In this document: positions 1 to 9,030 of the stretch, piece by piece | Layout: each line of letters starts with the position of its first letter | Numbering within the stretch: the stretch's first letter is position 1 | Assembly: GCA_905612525.1 (NCBI GenBank) | Contig: CAJQSG010000020.1 | Span: forward strand, 1-42,384 | Length of the DNA stretch: 42,384 nt | Reading direction: 5' to 3' | From: an uncultured Candidatus Pelagibacter sp. | GTDB taxonomy: Bacteria; Pseudomonadota; Alphaproteobacteria; Pelagibacterales; Pelagibacteraceae | Translations under genes and position numbers: made by a program | The notes under the pieces: model-generated | What the model was told of the DNA's origin: nothing | What the model saw: only the letters and a program-made list of their open reading frames with translations | The model's database searches: none

Positions 1-80
1 TTTTTCTTATTATTTATAAAAAAATCCATTATTCTTTGATTTCTTGTATTTGCATCTATTATTGTAATTTCTTCATCCAT
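1..80 (-). CDS. N-terminal fragment of a hypothetical protein (possibly TPR/YfgM-like)
   Basis: The ATG lies two bases past the aconitase stop codon on the same strand, and the frame stays open to the window edge for 26 codons. The visible protein starts MDEEITIIDANTRNQ and ends in IMDFFINNKK, an acidic stretch followed by a basic one, as just before a first membrane helix. From memory this resembles the start of small membrane-anchored TPR-like proteins of SAR11, but the visible part is too short for a firm family call. The two-base spacing suggests co-transcription and translational coupling with acnA. Confidence 0.5.
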   Translation of the reverse strand, partial: MDEEITIIDANTRNQRIMDFFINNKK

Positions 81-82
81 AT

Positions 83-2752
83 TTAAATCATCTTCCTTAG
101 TACATATTGAAGGATACCGCCATTTTTATAATATTCTAATTCATTTTTTGTATCAATTCTGCAAAGAGTTTTGATCTTCTTAATATCTCCAGATCCATAT
201 TTTATCTCAACCTGTAAATAATCTGAAGGATTAACACCTTCCTGAATTTCAAGGACTGTAATTAATTCTGATCCAATTAAATTTAAGTTTATTCTATTAT
301 TTCCTTCAGTGAATTGAAGGGGCAATACACCCATGCCAATTAAATTTGATCTATGAATTCTTTCAAAGCTTTCTGCAATTACCACTTTTACACCTAATAA
401 TTTTGTTCCTTTAGCTGCCCAATCTCTAGACGATCCTGTGCCATAATCTTTTCCACCAATTACCACTAAATCAGTTCCTCTTTTTTTATACTCTTCTACA
501 GCACTATAAACAGACATTATTTTTTCTTCTGGATATAATTTAGTAAAACCACCTTCTGTGCCAGGGGCCATTTCATTTTTTATTCTAATATTTGCAAATG
601 TTCCTCTCATCATAACTTCATGGTTTCCTCTTCTGGATCCATAAGAATTATAATCTTTTGGTTGTATTTGATGTTCCATAAAATATTCACCTGTAGGACT
701 TTCTTTTTGAATGTTTCCTGCTGGTGAAATATGATCTGTTGTTACCATATCACCCAAAATCAAGAGAGGTCTTGCATCTTTAATCGGTTTAAAACCTTCC
801 GGTTTATCAGATAAATTTTCAAAGAAAGGTGGTTTTTTTACATAAGTCGATCCTGAGTCCCAATTATAGATACTTGTGTTTTCAGTTTTAATTTCTTGCC
901 ACTGCTTAGGTCCTTCTGAAATATTTGAATATCTTTTAATGAACATTTCTGCATTTAGAGATTCTCTTAATGTGTCTTCTATTTCTTTATTTGATGGCCA
1001 AATGTCTTTTAAAAAAATATCCTTGCCATCTTTGCTTTTACCAAGTGGTTCTTTGTATAAATCAAATTCCATATGTCCAGCAAGAGCATAAGCTACAACT
1101 AGTGGAGGTGAGGCTAAGTAATTAGCCTTGATATGAGGAGATATTCTTCCTTCAAAATTTCTATTACCAGATAATACTGATACAGCGTATATATTTTCTT
1201 TTTCAATAGCGTTAACGATTTCATCGGGTAATGGTCCTGAATTTCCAATACAGGTTGTGCAGCCATAGCCAACTAAATTGAAACCTAATTTATCTAAAAA
1301 TACATTTAATCCAGCTTTTGCTAGATAATCAGTCACTACTTGTGATCCTGGTGCTAACGATGTTTTGACCCATGGTTTAGTTTCTAAACCAAGTCCCACT
1401 GCTTTTTTGGCTAATAAGCCAGCTCCGATCAAGACGTTAGGATTTGATGTATTTGTGCACGAAGTAATTGCAGCAATTAATATTGACCCATCTTTGATTT
1501 CATAATCTGTTCCAGAAATTTTTGAGATATGTTTTTCTTTTCTTTCAGTGGCATCTTCAAGAACTTTTTTGAATCCTGCGGAAGCATCTGTTAATAAAAC
1601 TTTGTCCTGTGGCCTCTTAGGTCCTGAAATCGTTGGTACAATTGTCGACATATCTAATGATAATGTATCAGTGAATTCCATTCCTTCGCTAACCCACAAG
1701 CCTTGTTCTTTTGCATATTTTTCCACTATGTTTACTGTACTTTCATCTCTTCCTGAAAATCTTAAGTATTTTAATGTCTCATCATCAATCGGAAAAAAAC
1801 CACATGTTGCACCATACTCAGGAGCCATATTTGCAATAGTTGCTCTATCAGCAAGTGTTAAATTTTTTAAACCTTCACCATAAAACTCAACAAATTTTCC
1901 AACAACACTTTTGTCTCTTAACATTTTCACAACAGTTAGGACTAAGTCTGTAGCTGTTGTACCTTCTGGCATTTTATTAGTTACCTCAAATCCAATAACC
2001 TCAGGTATTAACATTGAAATTGGCTGACCTAACATTCCAGCTTCAGCTTCAATTCCACCTACACCCCAACCAAGGACAGATAATCCATTAACCATAGTGG
2101 TATGGCTGTCTGTACCAACTAATGTGTCAGGAAAAAGATAGTCATCATCTTTAAATTTCTCTGACCAAACAACTTTTGATAAATATTCTAAATTAACTTG
2201 GTGGCAAATTCCTGTTCCTGGAGGAACTATTCTAAAATTATTAAATGCTTGTTGGCCCCATTTTAAAAAAGAGTACCTTTCTCCATTTCTTTTAAATTCA
2301 ATATCTACATTTTTTTCAAAAGAGTCTGCTTTAGCTGATTTATCTACTTGCACTGAGTGATCAATGACAAGATCAACTGCAGATAGTGGATTAATAGTAT
2401 TTGGATCTTTATTTTTTTCTTTAACAGCCTCCCTCATAGCTGCAAGGTCGGCGACCGCTGGTATACCTGTATAATCTTGCAATAAAACTCTAGCTGGTCT
2501 GTAAGCTATTTCAGTTGATGATTTTTTTGTCTTTAACCAATTTTTAATTGCCTCTATTTGATTTTTGGTAACTGACAAATCATCTTCATATCTTAATAAA
2601 TTTTCTAATAAAACTTTAAGAGATTTTGGAAGTTTTGAAATTCCATCTAGACCATTCTTTTCTGCTTCAGCTAAAGAGTAATATTTGTACTCTCTATTAT
2701 TAATGCTAATAGTCTTTAAAGAATTATAAGAATTTTTATTTCCTGGTTTCAT
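83..2752 (-). CDS. acnA: Aconitate hydratase A
   Basis: Cytoplasmic [4Fe-4S] enzyme that interconverts citrate and isocitrate in the TCA cycle. At 889 residues it has the usual AcnA/IRP1 length. The N-terminal three-domain core carries the cluster cysteines in SCTNTSNP and GCTTCIGNSGP, and VGTDSHTTMVNGL is the conserved substrate-binding stretch. The C-terminal swivel domain has GDMVTTDHISPAG, YGSRRGNHEVMMRGTF and DYGTGSSRDWAAKG with the active-site arginine and serine. Third gene of a minus-strand set after the tRNA-binding-domain gene and the LysE gene, with a 6-base gap to the latter. The related TCA gene icd is in the same window but far away. The identification is secure. Confidence 0.97.
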   Translation of the reverse strand: MKPGNKNSYNSLKTISINNREYKYYSLAEAEKNGLDGISKLPKSLKVLLENLLRYEDDLSVTKNQIEAIKNWLKTKKSSTEIAYRPARVLLQDYTGIPAVADLAAMREAVKEKNKDPNTINPLSAVDLVIDHSVQVDKSAKADSFEKNVDIEFKRNGERYSFLKWGQQAFNNFRIVPPGTGICHQVNLEYLSKVVWSEKFKDDDYLFPDTLVGTDSHTTMVNGLSVLGWGVGGIEAEAGMLGQPISMLIPEVIGFEVTNKMPEGTTATDLVLTVVKMLRDKSVVGKFVEFYGEGLKNLTLADRATIANMAPEYGATCGFFPIDDETLKYLRFSGRDESTVNIVEKYAKEQGLWVSEGMEFTDTLSLDMSTIVPTISGPKRPQDKVLLTDASAGFKKVLEDATERKEKHISKISGTDYEIKDGSILIAAITSCTNTSNPNVLIGAGLLAKKAVGLGLETKPWVKTSLAPGSQVVTDYLAKAGLNVFLDKLGFNLVGYGCTTCIGNSGPLPDEIVNAIEKENIYAVSVLSGNRNFEGRISPHIKANYLASPPLVVAYALAGHMEFDLYKEPLGKSKDGKDIFLKDIWPSNKEIEDTLRESLNAEMFIKRYSNISEGPKQWQEIKTENTSIYNWDSGSTYVKKPPFFENLSDKPEGFKPIKDARPLLILGDMVTTDHISPAGNIQKESPTGEYFMEHQIQPKDYNSYGSRRGNHEVMMRGTFANIRIKNEMAPGTEGGFTKLYPEEKIMSVYSAVEEYKKRGTDLVVIGGKDYGTGSSRDWAAKGTKLLGVKVVIAESFERIHRSNLIGMGVLPLQFTEGNNRINLNLIGSELITVLEIQEGVNPSDYLQVEIKYGSGDIKKIKTLCRIDTKNELEYYKNGGILQYVLRKMI

Positions 2753-2758
2753 TTATTT

Positions 2759-3349
2759 TTAGATGTAGAACCCTATTATACAAACGACAAGTAGCAATGA
2801 CATAGCATAATTAAATCGTTTAATAAAATTATTATTTGTAGCAAATTTCCTTAAAAACTTGCCTAAAAATGTCCATGAAGTGATACTTGAAAATGCTGTT
2901 ATACTACAAACGACAATCACCCAAATAGAGTGATTCAGATAATTCTCTCCTTGTTCAACAAAATTTGAACTTAATGTAACTCCAGCCATTACCCCTTTTG
3001 GATTTATAAACTGAAATATAAATTTATCAAAAAACTTAACTGGATTTTCTGTTTTTCCATCTGAAGAAATTTTTGAAAATGAAATCTTATAAGCTAGATA
3101 AATTAAAAAAAATGTTCCTAGAATTCTGATAATTTCTTGAATAATAGGATAATTTTTGAAAGTCGATATTAAAACAAAATTAATTAATATAATTAATGTT
3201 GTGTAACCAAAACCAACTCCTAGAATTAATGGTAAAGTTTTTCTAATACCGAAATTAAAGCCTGAATATGCAGCAACAGCATTGTTTGGTCCTGGTGTAA
3301 ATCCTAGTGATAAAGAAATTCCTATTAATAGTAATAATTCAGGATGCAT
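2759..3349 (-). CDS. LysE/RhtB-family amino acid exporter
   Basis: Inner-membrane exporter of 196 residues, normal for the LysE/RhtB family. The first helix carries the family signature GFTPGPNNAVAAYSG at about residues 16-30, followed by further hydrophobic segments (about 38-62, 66-88, 112-130, 142-165, 178-196). Members export amino acids such as lysine, homoserine, threonine or cysteine; the substrate cannot be read from the sequence. It sits 5 bases after the tRNA-binding-domain gene and 6 bases before acnA, so it is probably co-transcribed with both. No link between its substrate and aconitase is evident. Confidence 0.88.
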   Translation of the reverse strand: MHPELLLLIGISLSLGFTPGPNNAVAAYSGFNFGIRKTLPLILGVGFGYTTLIILINFVLISTFKNYPIIQEIIRILGTFFLIYLAYKISFSKISSDGKTENPVKFFDKFIFQFINPKGVMAGVTLSSNFVEQGENYLNHSIWVIVVCSITAFSSITSWTFLGKFLRKFATNNNFIKRFNYAMSLLLVVCIIGFYI

Positions 3350-3354
3350 AAGAG

Positions 3355-3696
3355 TTAAGCTATTGGATTACCGTTTTCAGATTTTTGAGATGGATGAACA
3401 AGTATAACTTTTCCCTCATTATCTATTGATCCTAATATAAGCACTTGAGATACCACTCCTGCAATATTTTTTTCAGGAAAATTACATATTCCAATTACTT
3501 GTTTTCCTTTTAAATTATCTTCATTGTAGTAATGAGTAATTTGAGCAGATGACTGTTTAATTCCAATCTCTTTACCAAAATCAACCTCAACCACTAAAGA
3601 TGGTTTTCTAGCTTTTTCATTTTTCTTTACAGAGATTACTGTACCAACTCGAATATCTACTTTATCAAATATATCAAAGGTGATTTGTTCTTTCAT
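3355..3696 (-). CDS. tRNA-binding domain protein, CsaA-like
   Basis: Small 113-residue protein made of a single EMAP/tRNA-binding OB-fold. The motifs FDKVDIRVGTVISVKK (residues 10-25), KPSLVVEVDFGKEIGIKQSSAQIT, KGKQVIGICNFPEK and SQVLILG match CsaA/YtpR-type stand-alone domains. Family members bind tRNA or act as export-related chaperones (CsaA), and usually dimerise. It heads the minus-strand group with the LysE gene and acnA and is divergent from the ureide operon, with only 27 bases between the two start codons, so both promoters are compressed or overlap neighbouring coding sequence. The domain is clear; the physiological role is not. Confidence 0.85.
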   Translation of the reverse strand: MKEQITFDIFDKVDIRVGTVISVKKNEKARKPSLVVEVDFGKEIGIKQSSAQITHYYNEDNLKGKQVIGICNFPEKNIAGVVSQVLILGSIDNEGKVILVHPSQKSENGNPIA

Positions 3697-3723
3697 ATAT
3701 TTAATATATAATAGTTGATAAAT

Positions 3724-4914
3724 ATGAGTACAGAAAATAATTCAGAGCTATTGTATGATAATTCAGTTCAAATTTTAACAGACTTAATAGCTTTTAAAAC
3801 TATTTCAGGAGAAGATAACAGCTCATTAATTAATTATTGTGATGATATCTTAAAAAAGTTAGGTGCTACTTCTTTTAGAACTTATGATGATGAAAAAAAA
3901 AGAGTAAACTTATTTGCTACACTAAAAGCTAAAAATTCAAATAATAAGAAGCCAATTATCTTATCAGGCCACACTGATGTAGTGCCAGTTTCAAAGGGTT
4001 GGAATTCTGATCCTTTTACGGCAACTATTAAGGGTGATAAATTATATGGGAGAGGCTCGTGTGATATGAAGGGTTTTATTGCATGTGCTTTAGCTTATGC
4101 ACCTATTTATTCTAAATCAAACTTAAATAGAGATATTCATTTCTCATTTACATTCGATGAAGAAACAGCATGCCAGGGCGCACCTATACTAATAGAGGAA
4201 TTAAAAAAAAGAGACATTAAAGATGGTATTTGTATTATTGGCGAACCAACTAATATGAAAATTATTGACGCTCATAAAGGATGTTATGAATATACAACTT
4301 ATTTTAAAGGTTTAGCGGGACATAGTTCGGCACCTCATAAAGGTGTAAGTGCTGTTGAATATGCATCAAGATATATAAATAAATTAATTGAGCTTAGAGA
4401 GAAACTTAAAAGTAGAGCGCCTAAAGACTCCATTTTTGAACCACCTCACTCTACCCTTTCTATTGGTGGTGTGTTTGGTGGTATTGCTCATAATGTAATA
4501 GCAGACAAGTGTCTTGTTAATTGGGAAACACGACCAGTTGTTAAAGAAGATGGTGTATTTTTAAATCAAGAAATCGACAAGTATGCAAATGAGATGTTAT
4601 TACCTGAAATGAAAAAAGTTTTTCCCAATGCCTCAATTGAGAAAGATATTATTGGTGAAATAGTTGGGTTTGATAGAGAAGATAAATCAGATGCTTGTGA
4701 ATTAATTTCAAGTTTGACAGGTGATAATTCTAGACAAGTTGTTTCGTTTGGAACTGAAGCAGGTTTATTTCAAGAAATTGGGATTAGTACAGTGGTCTGT
4801 GGTCCGGGATCAATTGATCAAGCTCATAAAATTGATGAGTTCATTGTTTTGGATGAACTTAAAAAATGTTTAAACTTGCTTGATGGCATCAAAGTAGAGT
4901 CTGTTTCAAATTAA
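3724..4914 (+). CDS. argE: ArgE-like M20 deacylase (acetylornithine deacetylase family)
   Basis: Zinc-dependent M20 hydrolase of 396 residues. Metal ligands are visible in LSGHTDVVP (H83, D85), GRGSCDMKG (D114), FDEETACQG (general base E146 and ligand E147), GEPTNM and a late GSIDQAHKIDEF histidine; the lid/dimer domain lies between. Sequence style is ArgE, which deacetylates N2-acetylornithine to ornithine. I chose the ATG at 3724 over a TTG three codons upstream. It is the first gene of the plus-strand ureide operon, 38 bases before puuE, so it may act on an acyl or carbamoyl product of that pathway instead of on acetylornithine. The family is certain; the substrate is open. Confidence 0.85.
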   Translation: MSTENNSELLYDNSVQILTDLIAFKTISGEDNSSLINYCDDILKKLGATSFRTYDDEKKRVNLFATLKAKNSNNKKPIILSGHTDVVPVSKGWNSDPFTATIKGDKLYGRGSCDMKGFIACALAYAPIYSKSNLNRDIHFSFTFDEETACQGAPILIEELKKRDIKDGICIIGEPTNMKIIDAHKGCYEYTTYFKGLAGHSSAPHKGVSAVEYASRYINKLIELREKLKSRAPKDSIFEPPHSTLSIGGVFGGIAHNVIADKCLVNWETRPVVKEDGVFLNQEIDKYANEMLLPEMKKVFPNASIEKDIIGEIVGFDREDKSDACELISSLTGDNSRQVVSFGTEAGLFQEIGISTVVCGPGSIDQAHKIDEFIVLDELKKCLNLLDGIKVESVSN

Positions 4915-4952
4915 TAAATTGTTAAACAATACAAAGTAAATTATAATTTTTT

Positions 4953-5855
4953 ATGTCTAAAAAAGATCCAAGAGATATGATTGGGTATGGCTCCAAAGAT
5001 CAAAAGATTAAATGGCCTAATAATGCACGTATCGCTGTTCAAATAGTTTTAAATTATGAAGAAGGTGCTGAAAATTGTGTTTTAAATGGTGACAATAACT
5101 CAGAAGTTTTCTTATCAGAAATCATTGGTGCTCAACCTGTAAAAGGTAGACATATAAATATGGAGTCTCTTTATGAGTATGGTTCCAGAGCAGGATTTTG
5201 GAGATTACATAAACTATTTCAAGAAAAGAAAATTCCAATAACAGTTTTCGGAGTAGGTATGGCTTTAGAGAAAAATCCTGAAGTTTCTAAAGCTATAATA
5301 GAAGCTGATTATGAGGTTGCTTGTCATGGGTGGAGATGGATTGACTATCAAAATATTAAAAAAACAGAAGAAAAAAAACATATGAAGCTTGCTATTCAAG
5401 CTCATACAAAAATTTTTGGAAACAGACCTGATGGTTGGTATACCGGTAGATGTAGCCCTAATACTAGAGACCTAGTTATGGAAGATGGTGGTTTTTTATA
5501 TGATAGTGACTCGTATAGTGATGACTTACCATACTGGGAAACTAGAAATAAGAAAAAACAATTAATTATTCCTTATACTTTAGATAACAACGATATGCGA
5601 TTTACAACCAATCAAGGGTTTAATACAGGTGATCATTTTTTTTCTTATCTAAAAGATAGCTTTGATGTTTTATACGAGGAAGGAAAAACAAACCCCAAGA
5701 TGATGTCGGTAGGATTACACTGTAGATTGATTGGAAAACCAGGTAGAATTCAATCTTTAAAGAAATTTCTAGATTATATTCTTAAACATGAAGATGTGTG
5801 GATATGTAAGAGAATTGATATAGCCAAACATTGGATTAAAAACTACTCTGAATAA
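4953..5855 (+). CDS. puuE: Allantoinase, polysaccharide-deacetylase type (PuuE)
   Basis: Opens the allantoin ring to allantoate in purine degradation. The 300-residue length and the motifs PRDMIGYGS (residues 5-13), LNYEEGAEN, LSEIIGAQP, MESLYEYGSRAGFWRL, CHGWRWIDYQ, GWYTGRCSPNTR, YDSDSYSDDLPYW, YTLDNNDMRF and GLHCRLIGKPGRI match the cofactor-independent PuuE allantoinases, which belong to the carbohydrate esterase 4 fold and are unrelated to the AllB/dihydroorotase type. It sits between argE and alc; its stop overlaps the alc start (TAATG), which supports coupled translation. Identification is strong because the diagnostic PuuE blocks are intact and the next two genes encode the following steps. 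Confidence 0.94.
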   Translation: MSKKDPRDMIGYGSKDQKIKWPNNARIAVQIVLNYEEGAENCVLNGDNNSEVFLSEIIGAQPVKGRHINMESLYEYGSRAGFWRLHKLFQEKKIPITVFGVGMALEKNPEVSKAIIEADYEVACHGWRWIDYQNIKKTEEKKHMKLAIQAHTKIFGNRPDGWYTGRCSPNTRDLVMEDGGFLYDSDSYSDDLPYWETRNKKKQLIIPYTLDNNDMRFTTNQGFNTGDHFFSYLKDSFDVLYEEGKTNPKMMSVGLHCRLIGKPGRIQSLKKFLDYILKHEDVWICKRIDIAKHWIKNYSE

Positions 5856-6841
5856 TGTCAAAAAAAATTATTTTTACAAATGGTCTTATTGATTTAGCTC
5901 AACCTAGATTGGGCACTAAGGTTATATTTAAAACTGATGACTTTTTTGCTTCAGCTAATAGAATCATTAATCCCTTGCCAGCAATTTTTAAAGAGGGATT
6001 GTTTGATAAAAATGGTAAATGGATGGATGGATGGGAGTCTAGAAGAAAAAGAACTAAAGGGCATGATTACATAATTTTACGATTAGGAAAACCTGGTTCT
6101 ATTAAACAGGTTGATGTTGATACATCGCACTTTAATGGAAACCAGCCAGCAATGATTTCTATTGAAGGAACAAGCTCAAGTTCAAATCAGATAAGTCAAT
6201 TAAAGTGGGAACCACTACTTTCTAAGAAAAAAACTAGAGCAAATAGCCATCACTTCTTTACTGTAAATAGTAAAAAAAATATTACACATATAAAATTTAA
6301 TATTTTTCCAGATGGTGGGGTTGCTCGATTGAGATTATTTGGTTCAATTGCTAAATCTAATAAATTAAAAAATAAGATAACAAATCTTGCATCACTATTA
6401 GATGGTGCTTCTGTTATTGCTTGCAACAATGAGCACTTTGGTAAGGCTGAAAATATTTTAGCCCCAGGTAAAGCTAAAAATATGGGGGATGGATGGGAAA
6501 CAAGGAGAAGACGTGGCTCAGGATTTGATTGGTTAATATTAAATTCTTTAGATGGAAAAGAAATTGATAAAATTGAAATTTCTACTCATCATTTTAAAGG
6601 CAACTTTCCTAGCCACTGTTCATTACAAGCTGCTTATTTACGAACAATAAAAAACTCTAAACAAATTGTAAATTCTTCAATCAAATGGAAGTATCTATTA
6701 AAAGATGCAAAATTATCATCTAATAAAGTACATATTTTTAAAAATAATCTAATGAAAAAAGATAAAATTAATTTTATAAAAATTAATATTTTTCCAGATG
6801 GTGGAATATCTCGATTTAGAGTTTATGGAAAAAATGTATGA
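5855..6841 (+). CDS. alc: Allantoicase
   Basis: Hydrolyses allantoate to ureidoglycolate and urea. The 328-residue protein has the twofold internal repeat typical of allantoicase: block one has MDGWESRRKR, DYIILRLGKPG and DTSHFNGNQPA (about residues 52-95), and block two has GDGWETRRRRGSGFDWLIL and STHHFKGNFPSH (about 209-252). Each half ends with the matched phrase IFPDGGVARLRLFG or IFPDGGISRFRVYG. Both halves keep the tryptophan, arginine and histidine residues of the repeat, so neither looks degenerate. It overlaps puuE by one base and allA by four (ATGA). With puuE and allA it forms a complete allantoin-to-glyoxylate route. Confidence 0.95.
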   Translation: MSKKIIFTNGLIDLAQPRLGTKVIFKTDDFFASANRIINPLPAIFKEGLFDKNGKWMDGWESRRKRTKGHDYIILRLGKPGSIKQVDVDTSHFNGNQPAMISIEGTSSSSNQISQLKWEPLLSKKKTRANSHHFFTVNSKKNITHIKFNIFPDGGVARLRLFGSIAKSNKLKNKITNLASLLDGASVIACNNEHFGKAENILAPGKAKNMGDGWETRRRRGSGFDWLILNSLDGKEIDKIEISTHHFKGNFPSHCSLQAAYLRTIKNSKQIVNSSIKWKYLLKDAKLSSNKVHIFKNNLMKKDKINFIKINIFPDGGISRFRVYGKNV

Positions 6842-7335
6842 CTAACTTTGTGATCAAACCAAAGCCTATTAATAAAGAAAATTTTAAAAAGTTTGGAGAT
6901 ATGATTACAACAGCTGATATTAAACCGATTGAAATTAACGAAGGTTATGCCAAAAGATTTGATGGGATAGCTAACTTAGATACTTCAAAAGATAATGGAG
7001 AAACTACTATTAGTATTTTTTCAGCTCTAAAGAGATCTTTTCCAATGAAAATTGATATGATGGAAAAACATCCTTTGGGAAGTCAAGCCTTTATACCAAT
7101 GAAACAAACTACTTTTTTAGTACTTGTTGCACCGGAGGGCAATAAACCAGATCTTAATAAAATTGAAGCTTTTATTGTTCCTCCTGAAATAGGTGTCAAT
7201 TACAATCCGGGTACTTGGCATTTTCCTCTAATAGCCACAGACGATATGAATTTTTTAGTAGTCGATAGAAAAGGTTCTGGAGATAATCTTGTTATTGAAA
7301 ATATAGAAAAAGAAGAAATAATCCTTAAATACTAA
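6838..7335 (+). CDS. allA: Ureidoglycolate lyase
   Basis: Splits ureidoglycolate into glyoxylate and urea, the last step of the allantoicase route. The 165-residue length is typical, and the signatures KPKPINKENFKKFGDM, RFDGIANLDTS, SIFSALKRSFPMKI, MEKHPLGSQAFIPM and NYNPGTWHFPLI with FLVVDRKGSGDNL are AllA cupin motifs. The start overlaps the alc stop (ATGA). It is the last gene of the operon and is followed at once by a strong hairpin terminator. The glyoxylate made here could feed glycine/serine or malate synthesis; no urease gene is present in the window to use the urea. Confidence 0.93.
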   Translation: MTNFVIKPKPINKENFKKFGDMITTADIKPIEINEGYAKRFDGIANLDTSKDNGETTISIFSALKRSFPMKIDMMEKHPLGSQAFIPMKQTTFLVLVAPEGNKPDLNKIEAFIVPPEIGVNYNPGTWHFPLIATDDMNFLVVDRKGSGDNLVIENIEKEEIILKY

Positions 7336-7367
7336 ACCCGCCGCATTAATGCGACGGGTCATTTTTT
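7336..7367 (+). terminator. Intrinsic terminator after the ureide operon
   Basis: A 10-bp stem (7336-7345 pairing with 7350-7359, loop TTAA) starts one base after the allA stop codon. It is GC-rich against an AT-rich background and has one C-A mismatch on the plus strand. A run of six T follows at 7362-7367. On the minus strand the mismatch becomes a G-U wobble, so the stem could also help stop readthrough from the convergent permease gene, although the T-run there is poor. Confidence 0.9.
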
Positions 7368-7382
7368 ATTTATAAAGTTGTT

Positions 7383-8834
7383 TTATGATCTTTTAGATAT
7401 TGCTAAGTGAACTACAGCACCAAGCGATGCTCCAATTATCCAGGCATATCCTCCACCACCACCTAAGTTAGCAAAGAAATCATCTAAACCTAAAATCAAG
7501 ATGTTGGGCCATACAGAACCAACGGCAATGTAACCTGACAATATCCAAGCCAACATTCCTTTGAAGTTAAAGCCACCATTGTAATAGTATTGTCCTCTAG
7601 AACTATCATCAAACAGTGCATCTATATCAATTTTTTCTTTTTTGATAATATAGTAATCAACCATCATAATACCAAATACTGGTGCAAGAATTGCTCCTAA
7701 AGTATTAACAAATGGAAATAAGCCCATTTGTGTAATAACAGCAACCCACATACCACCAATAATAAAACCAAAACCAGCTGTAATTAATCCACCAGTTTTA
7801 AAGTTAATTTTACTTGGCATTAAATTGGCTAAGTCATATGCAGGAGGTATAAAGTTTGCAACCATATTGATTCCAACTGTTGCTGCAAAAAATGCGAATG
7901 CAGCAATAATTGTTAAACCTAAGTTGTCTACTTTAGCAACCATCTCTGTTGGACTTGATACGTATTCACCAAAAATTGCGATTGTTCCACCAGTAATCAT
8001 CAAAGTAATAAAAGAGAATAAAATTACGTTTCCTACTAATCCCCATAGGTTACCTTTTCTCATTTCTTCTTCATTTTTAACAAATCTAGCAAAGTCACCA
8101 AAGTTAATTACAACTGCAGCAAAGTACCCAACCATAATTGAAAATACAGCTATGAAAGCTCCTATTGTTCCTAGGCCCTCAAATCCGCCAGTTCGTTCTC
8201 CACCAGAAAATATAGTTCCTACTTCTGAAAAAAGTCCTCCACCGGCTTTAACCCATATAACAATCATTAAGAAAATCATTACTACATAGACTGCTGGTCC
8301 TGCAAAGTTTAAGAACTTTTTAATAAGATCTACACCTTGCCAGAATAGATAAACTTGGAATGCTGAGACAAATATGAAAGAAACCCACATTACACCTGTC
8401 ATACCAAGAAGCATAACTTCACCTTCAATTCCTGTAACACCAGTAATTAAAAGTGCCACTGCAGTTGATGCAGCGTAAGTTTGTGCTCCATACCAAAACA
8501 TTGCAACAAGGCCTCTAGCCATTGCTGGAAAGTTTGCTCCAAATATACCCATACTTACACGGGCAAATACTGGATATGGAATTCCATGTTTTACACTTGG
8601 TTTACCTGAAAGGTTAACTAGCCACATTATAAAAAATCCTGCAAGAATTAATGCAGCAAATACAGCCCAACCATTTAGTCCTGATGCTAAAAATAATGAT
8701 GCTGCCAAAGTATAACCAAATAAACTTTGAACATCATTTGCCCATACGTTAAAGATTTCGAACCATCCCCAATTTTTTTTACCGCTTGGAGTTGGAGCTA
8801 AATCTGAATTGTAGAGTTTTGACGATCTACTCAT
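7383..8834 (-). CDS. NCS1-family nucleobase/allantoin-type permease
   Basis: Inner-membrane symporter of the NCS1 family, which carries cytosine, uracil, allantoin, hydantoins or thiamine. From the start I chose it has 483 residues with about twelve hydrophobic segments. Family features include NWGWFEIFNVWANDVQSLFGY near the N-terminus, KPSVKHGIPYPVFARVSMGIFGANFPAMARGLVAMFWYGAQ (in two blocks), GDFARFVKN and the late DYYIIKKEKID. The ATG at 8834 is preferred over one 12 codons upstream because it has an AGGAGAG ribosome-binding site. It converges on allA and lies beside the allantoin genes, so allantoin or a purine is the likely cargo; this is inferred from position only. Confidence 0.88.
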   Translation of the reverse strand: MSRSSKLYNSDLAPTPSGKKNWGWFEIFNVWANDVQSLFGYTLAASLFLASGLNGWAVFAALILAGFFIMWLVNLSGKPSVKHGIPYPVFARVSMGIFGANFPAMARGLVAMFWYGAQTYAASTAVALLITGVTGIEGEVMLLGMTGVMWVSFIFVSAFQVYLFWQGVDLIKKFLNFAGPAVYVVMIFLMIVIWVKAGGGLFSEVGTIFSGGERTGGFEGLGTIGAFIAVFSIMVGYFAAVVINFGDFARFVKNEEEMRKGNLWGLVGNVILFSFITLMITGGTIAIFGEYVSSPTEMVAKVDNLGLTIIAAFAFFAATVGINMVANFIPPAYDLANLMPSKINFKTGGLITAGFGFIIGGMWVAVITQMGLFPFVNTLGAILAPVFGIMMVDYYIIKKEKIDIDALFDDSSRGQYYYNGGFNFKGMLAWILSGYIAVGSVWPNILILGLDDFFANLGGGGGYAWIIGASLGAVVHLAISKRS

Positions 8835-8880
8835 ATAATCTCTCCTTTTTTGTTTAGTACCTAAATGCAACTATTAAAGA

Positions 8881-8944
8881 GTTACGGTAACTATAGGTGT
8901 GACAGTATGGATTTCTAAAGCTGTGTAAACAATAATCTTACACA
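8881..8944. promoter_or_regulatory. Inverted repeats in the gap upstream of the NCS1 permease
   Basis: The 196-base gap between the aldehyde dehydrogenase and permease genes holds two clean inverted repeats. One is GTTACGGTAAC at 8881-8891 (5-bp arms, 1-base centre). The other is TGTGTAA at 8922-8928 with TTACACA at 8938-8944 (7-bp arms, 9-base centre), a geometry common for dimeric repressor operators. They lie 47-110 bases upstream of the permease start. No regulator gene is adjacent, so the binding protein is unknown. Confidence 0.4.
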
Positions 8945-9030
8945 ACTTGTAGTGTCTATAATTAACAGCCATTAATAAAGGAAATATTAATACCAAAACC
9001 TATTATGGCCATTATAAATCTAAACGTGAA

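Noticed and set aside
1548..1883. Plus-strand open frame inside acnA, and many similar ones inside guaB, pssA and the permease
   Set aside because: They lie fully inside strongly conserved enzymes on the other strand and show no family motif or start signal.
8835..8870. Upstream start for the NCS1 permease
   Set aside because: The ATG at 8834 has a good AGGAGAG site at correct distance; the additional 12 residues are basic and not typical.
8881..8891. Guanidine-II (mini-ykkC) riboswitch from the ACGG in GTTACGGTAAC
   Set aside because: Only one hairpin is present, the loop is a single base when paired, and the ACGG lies on the strand opposite to the adjacent genes.
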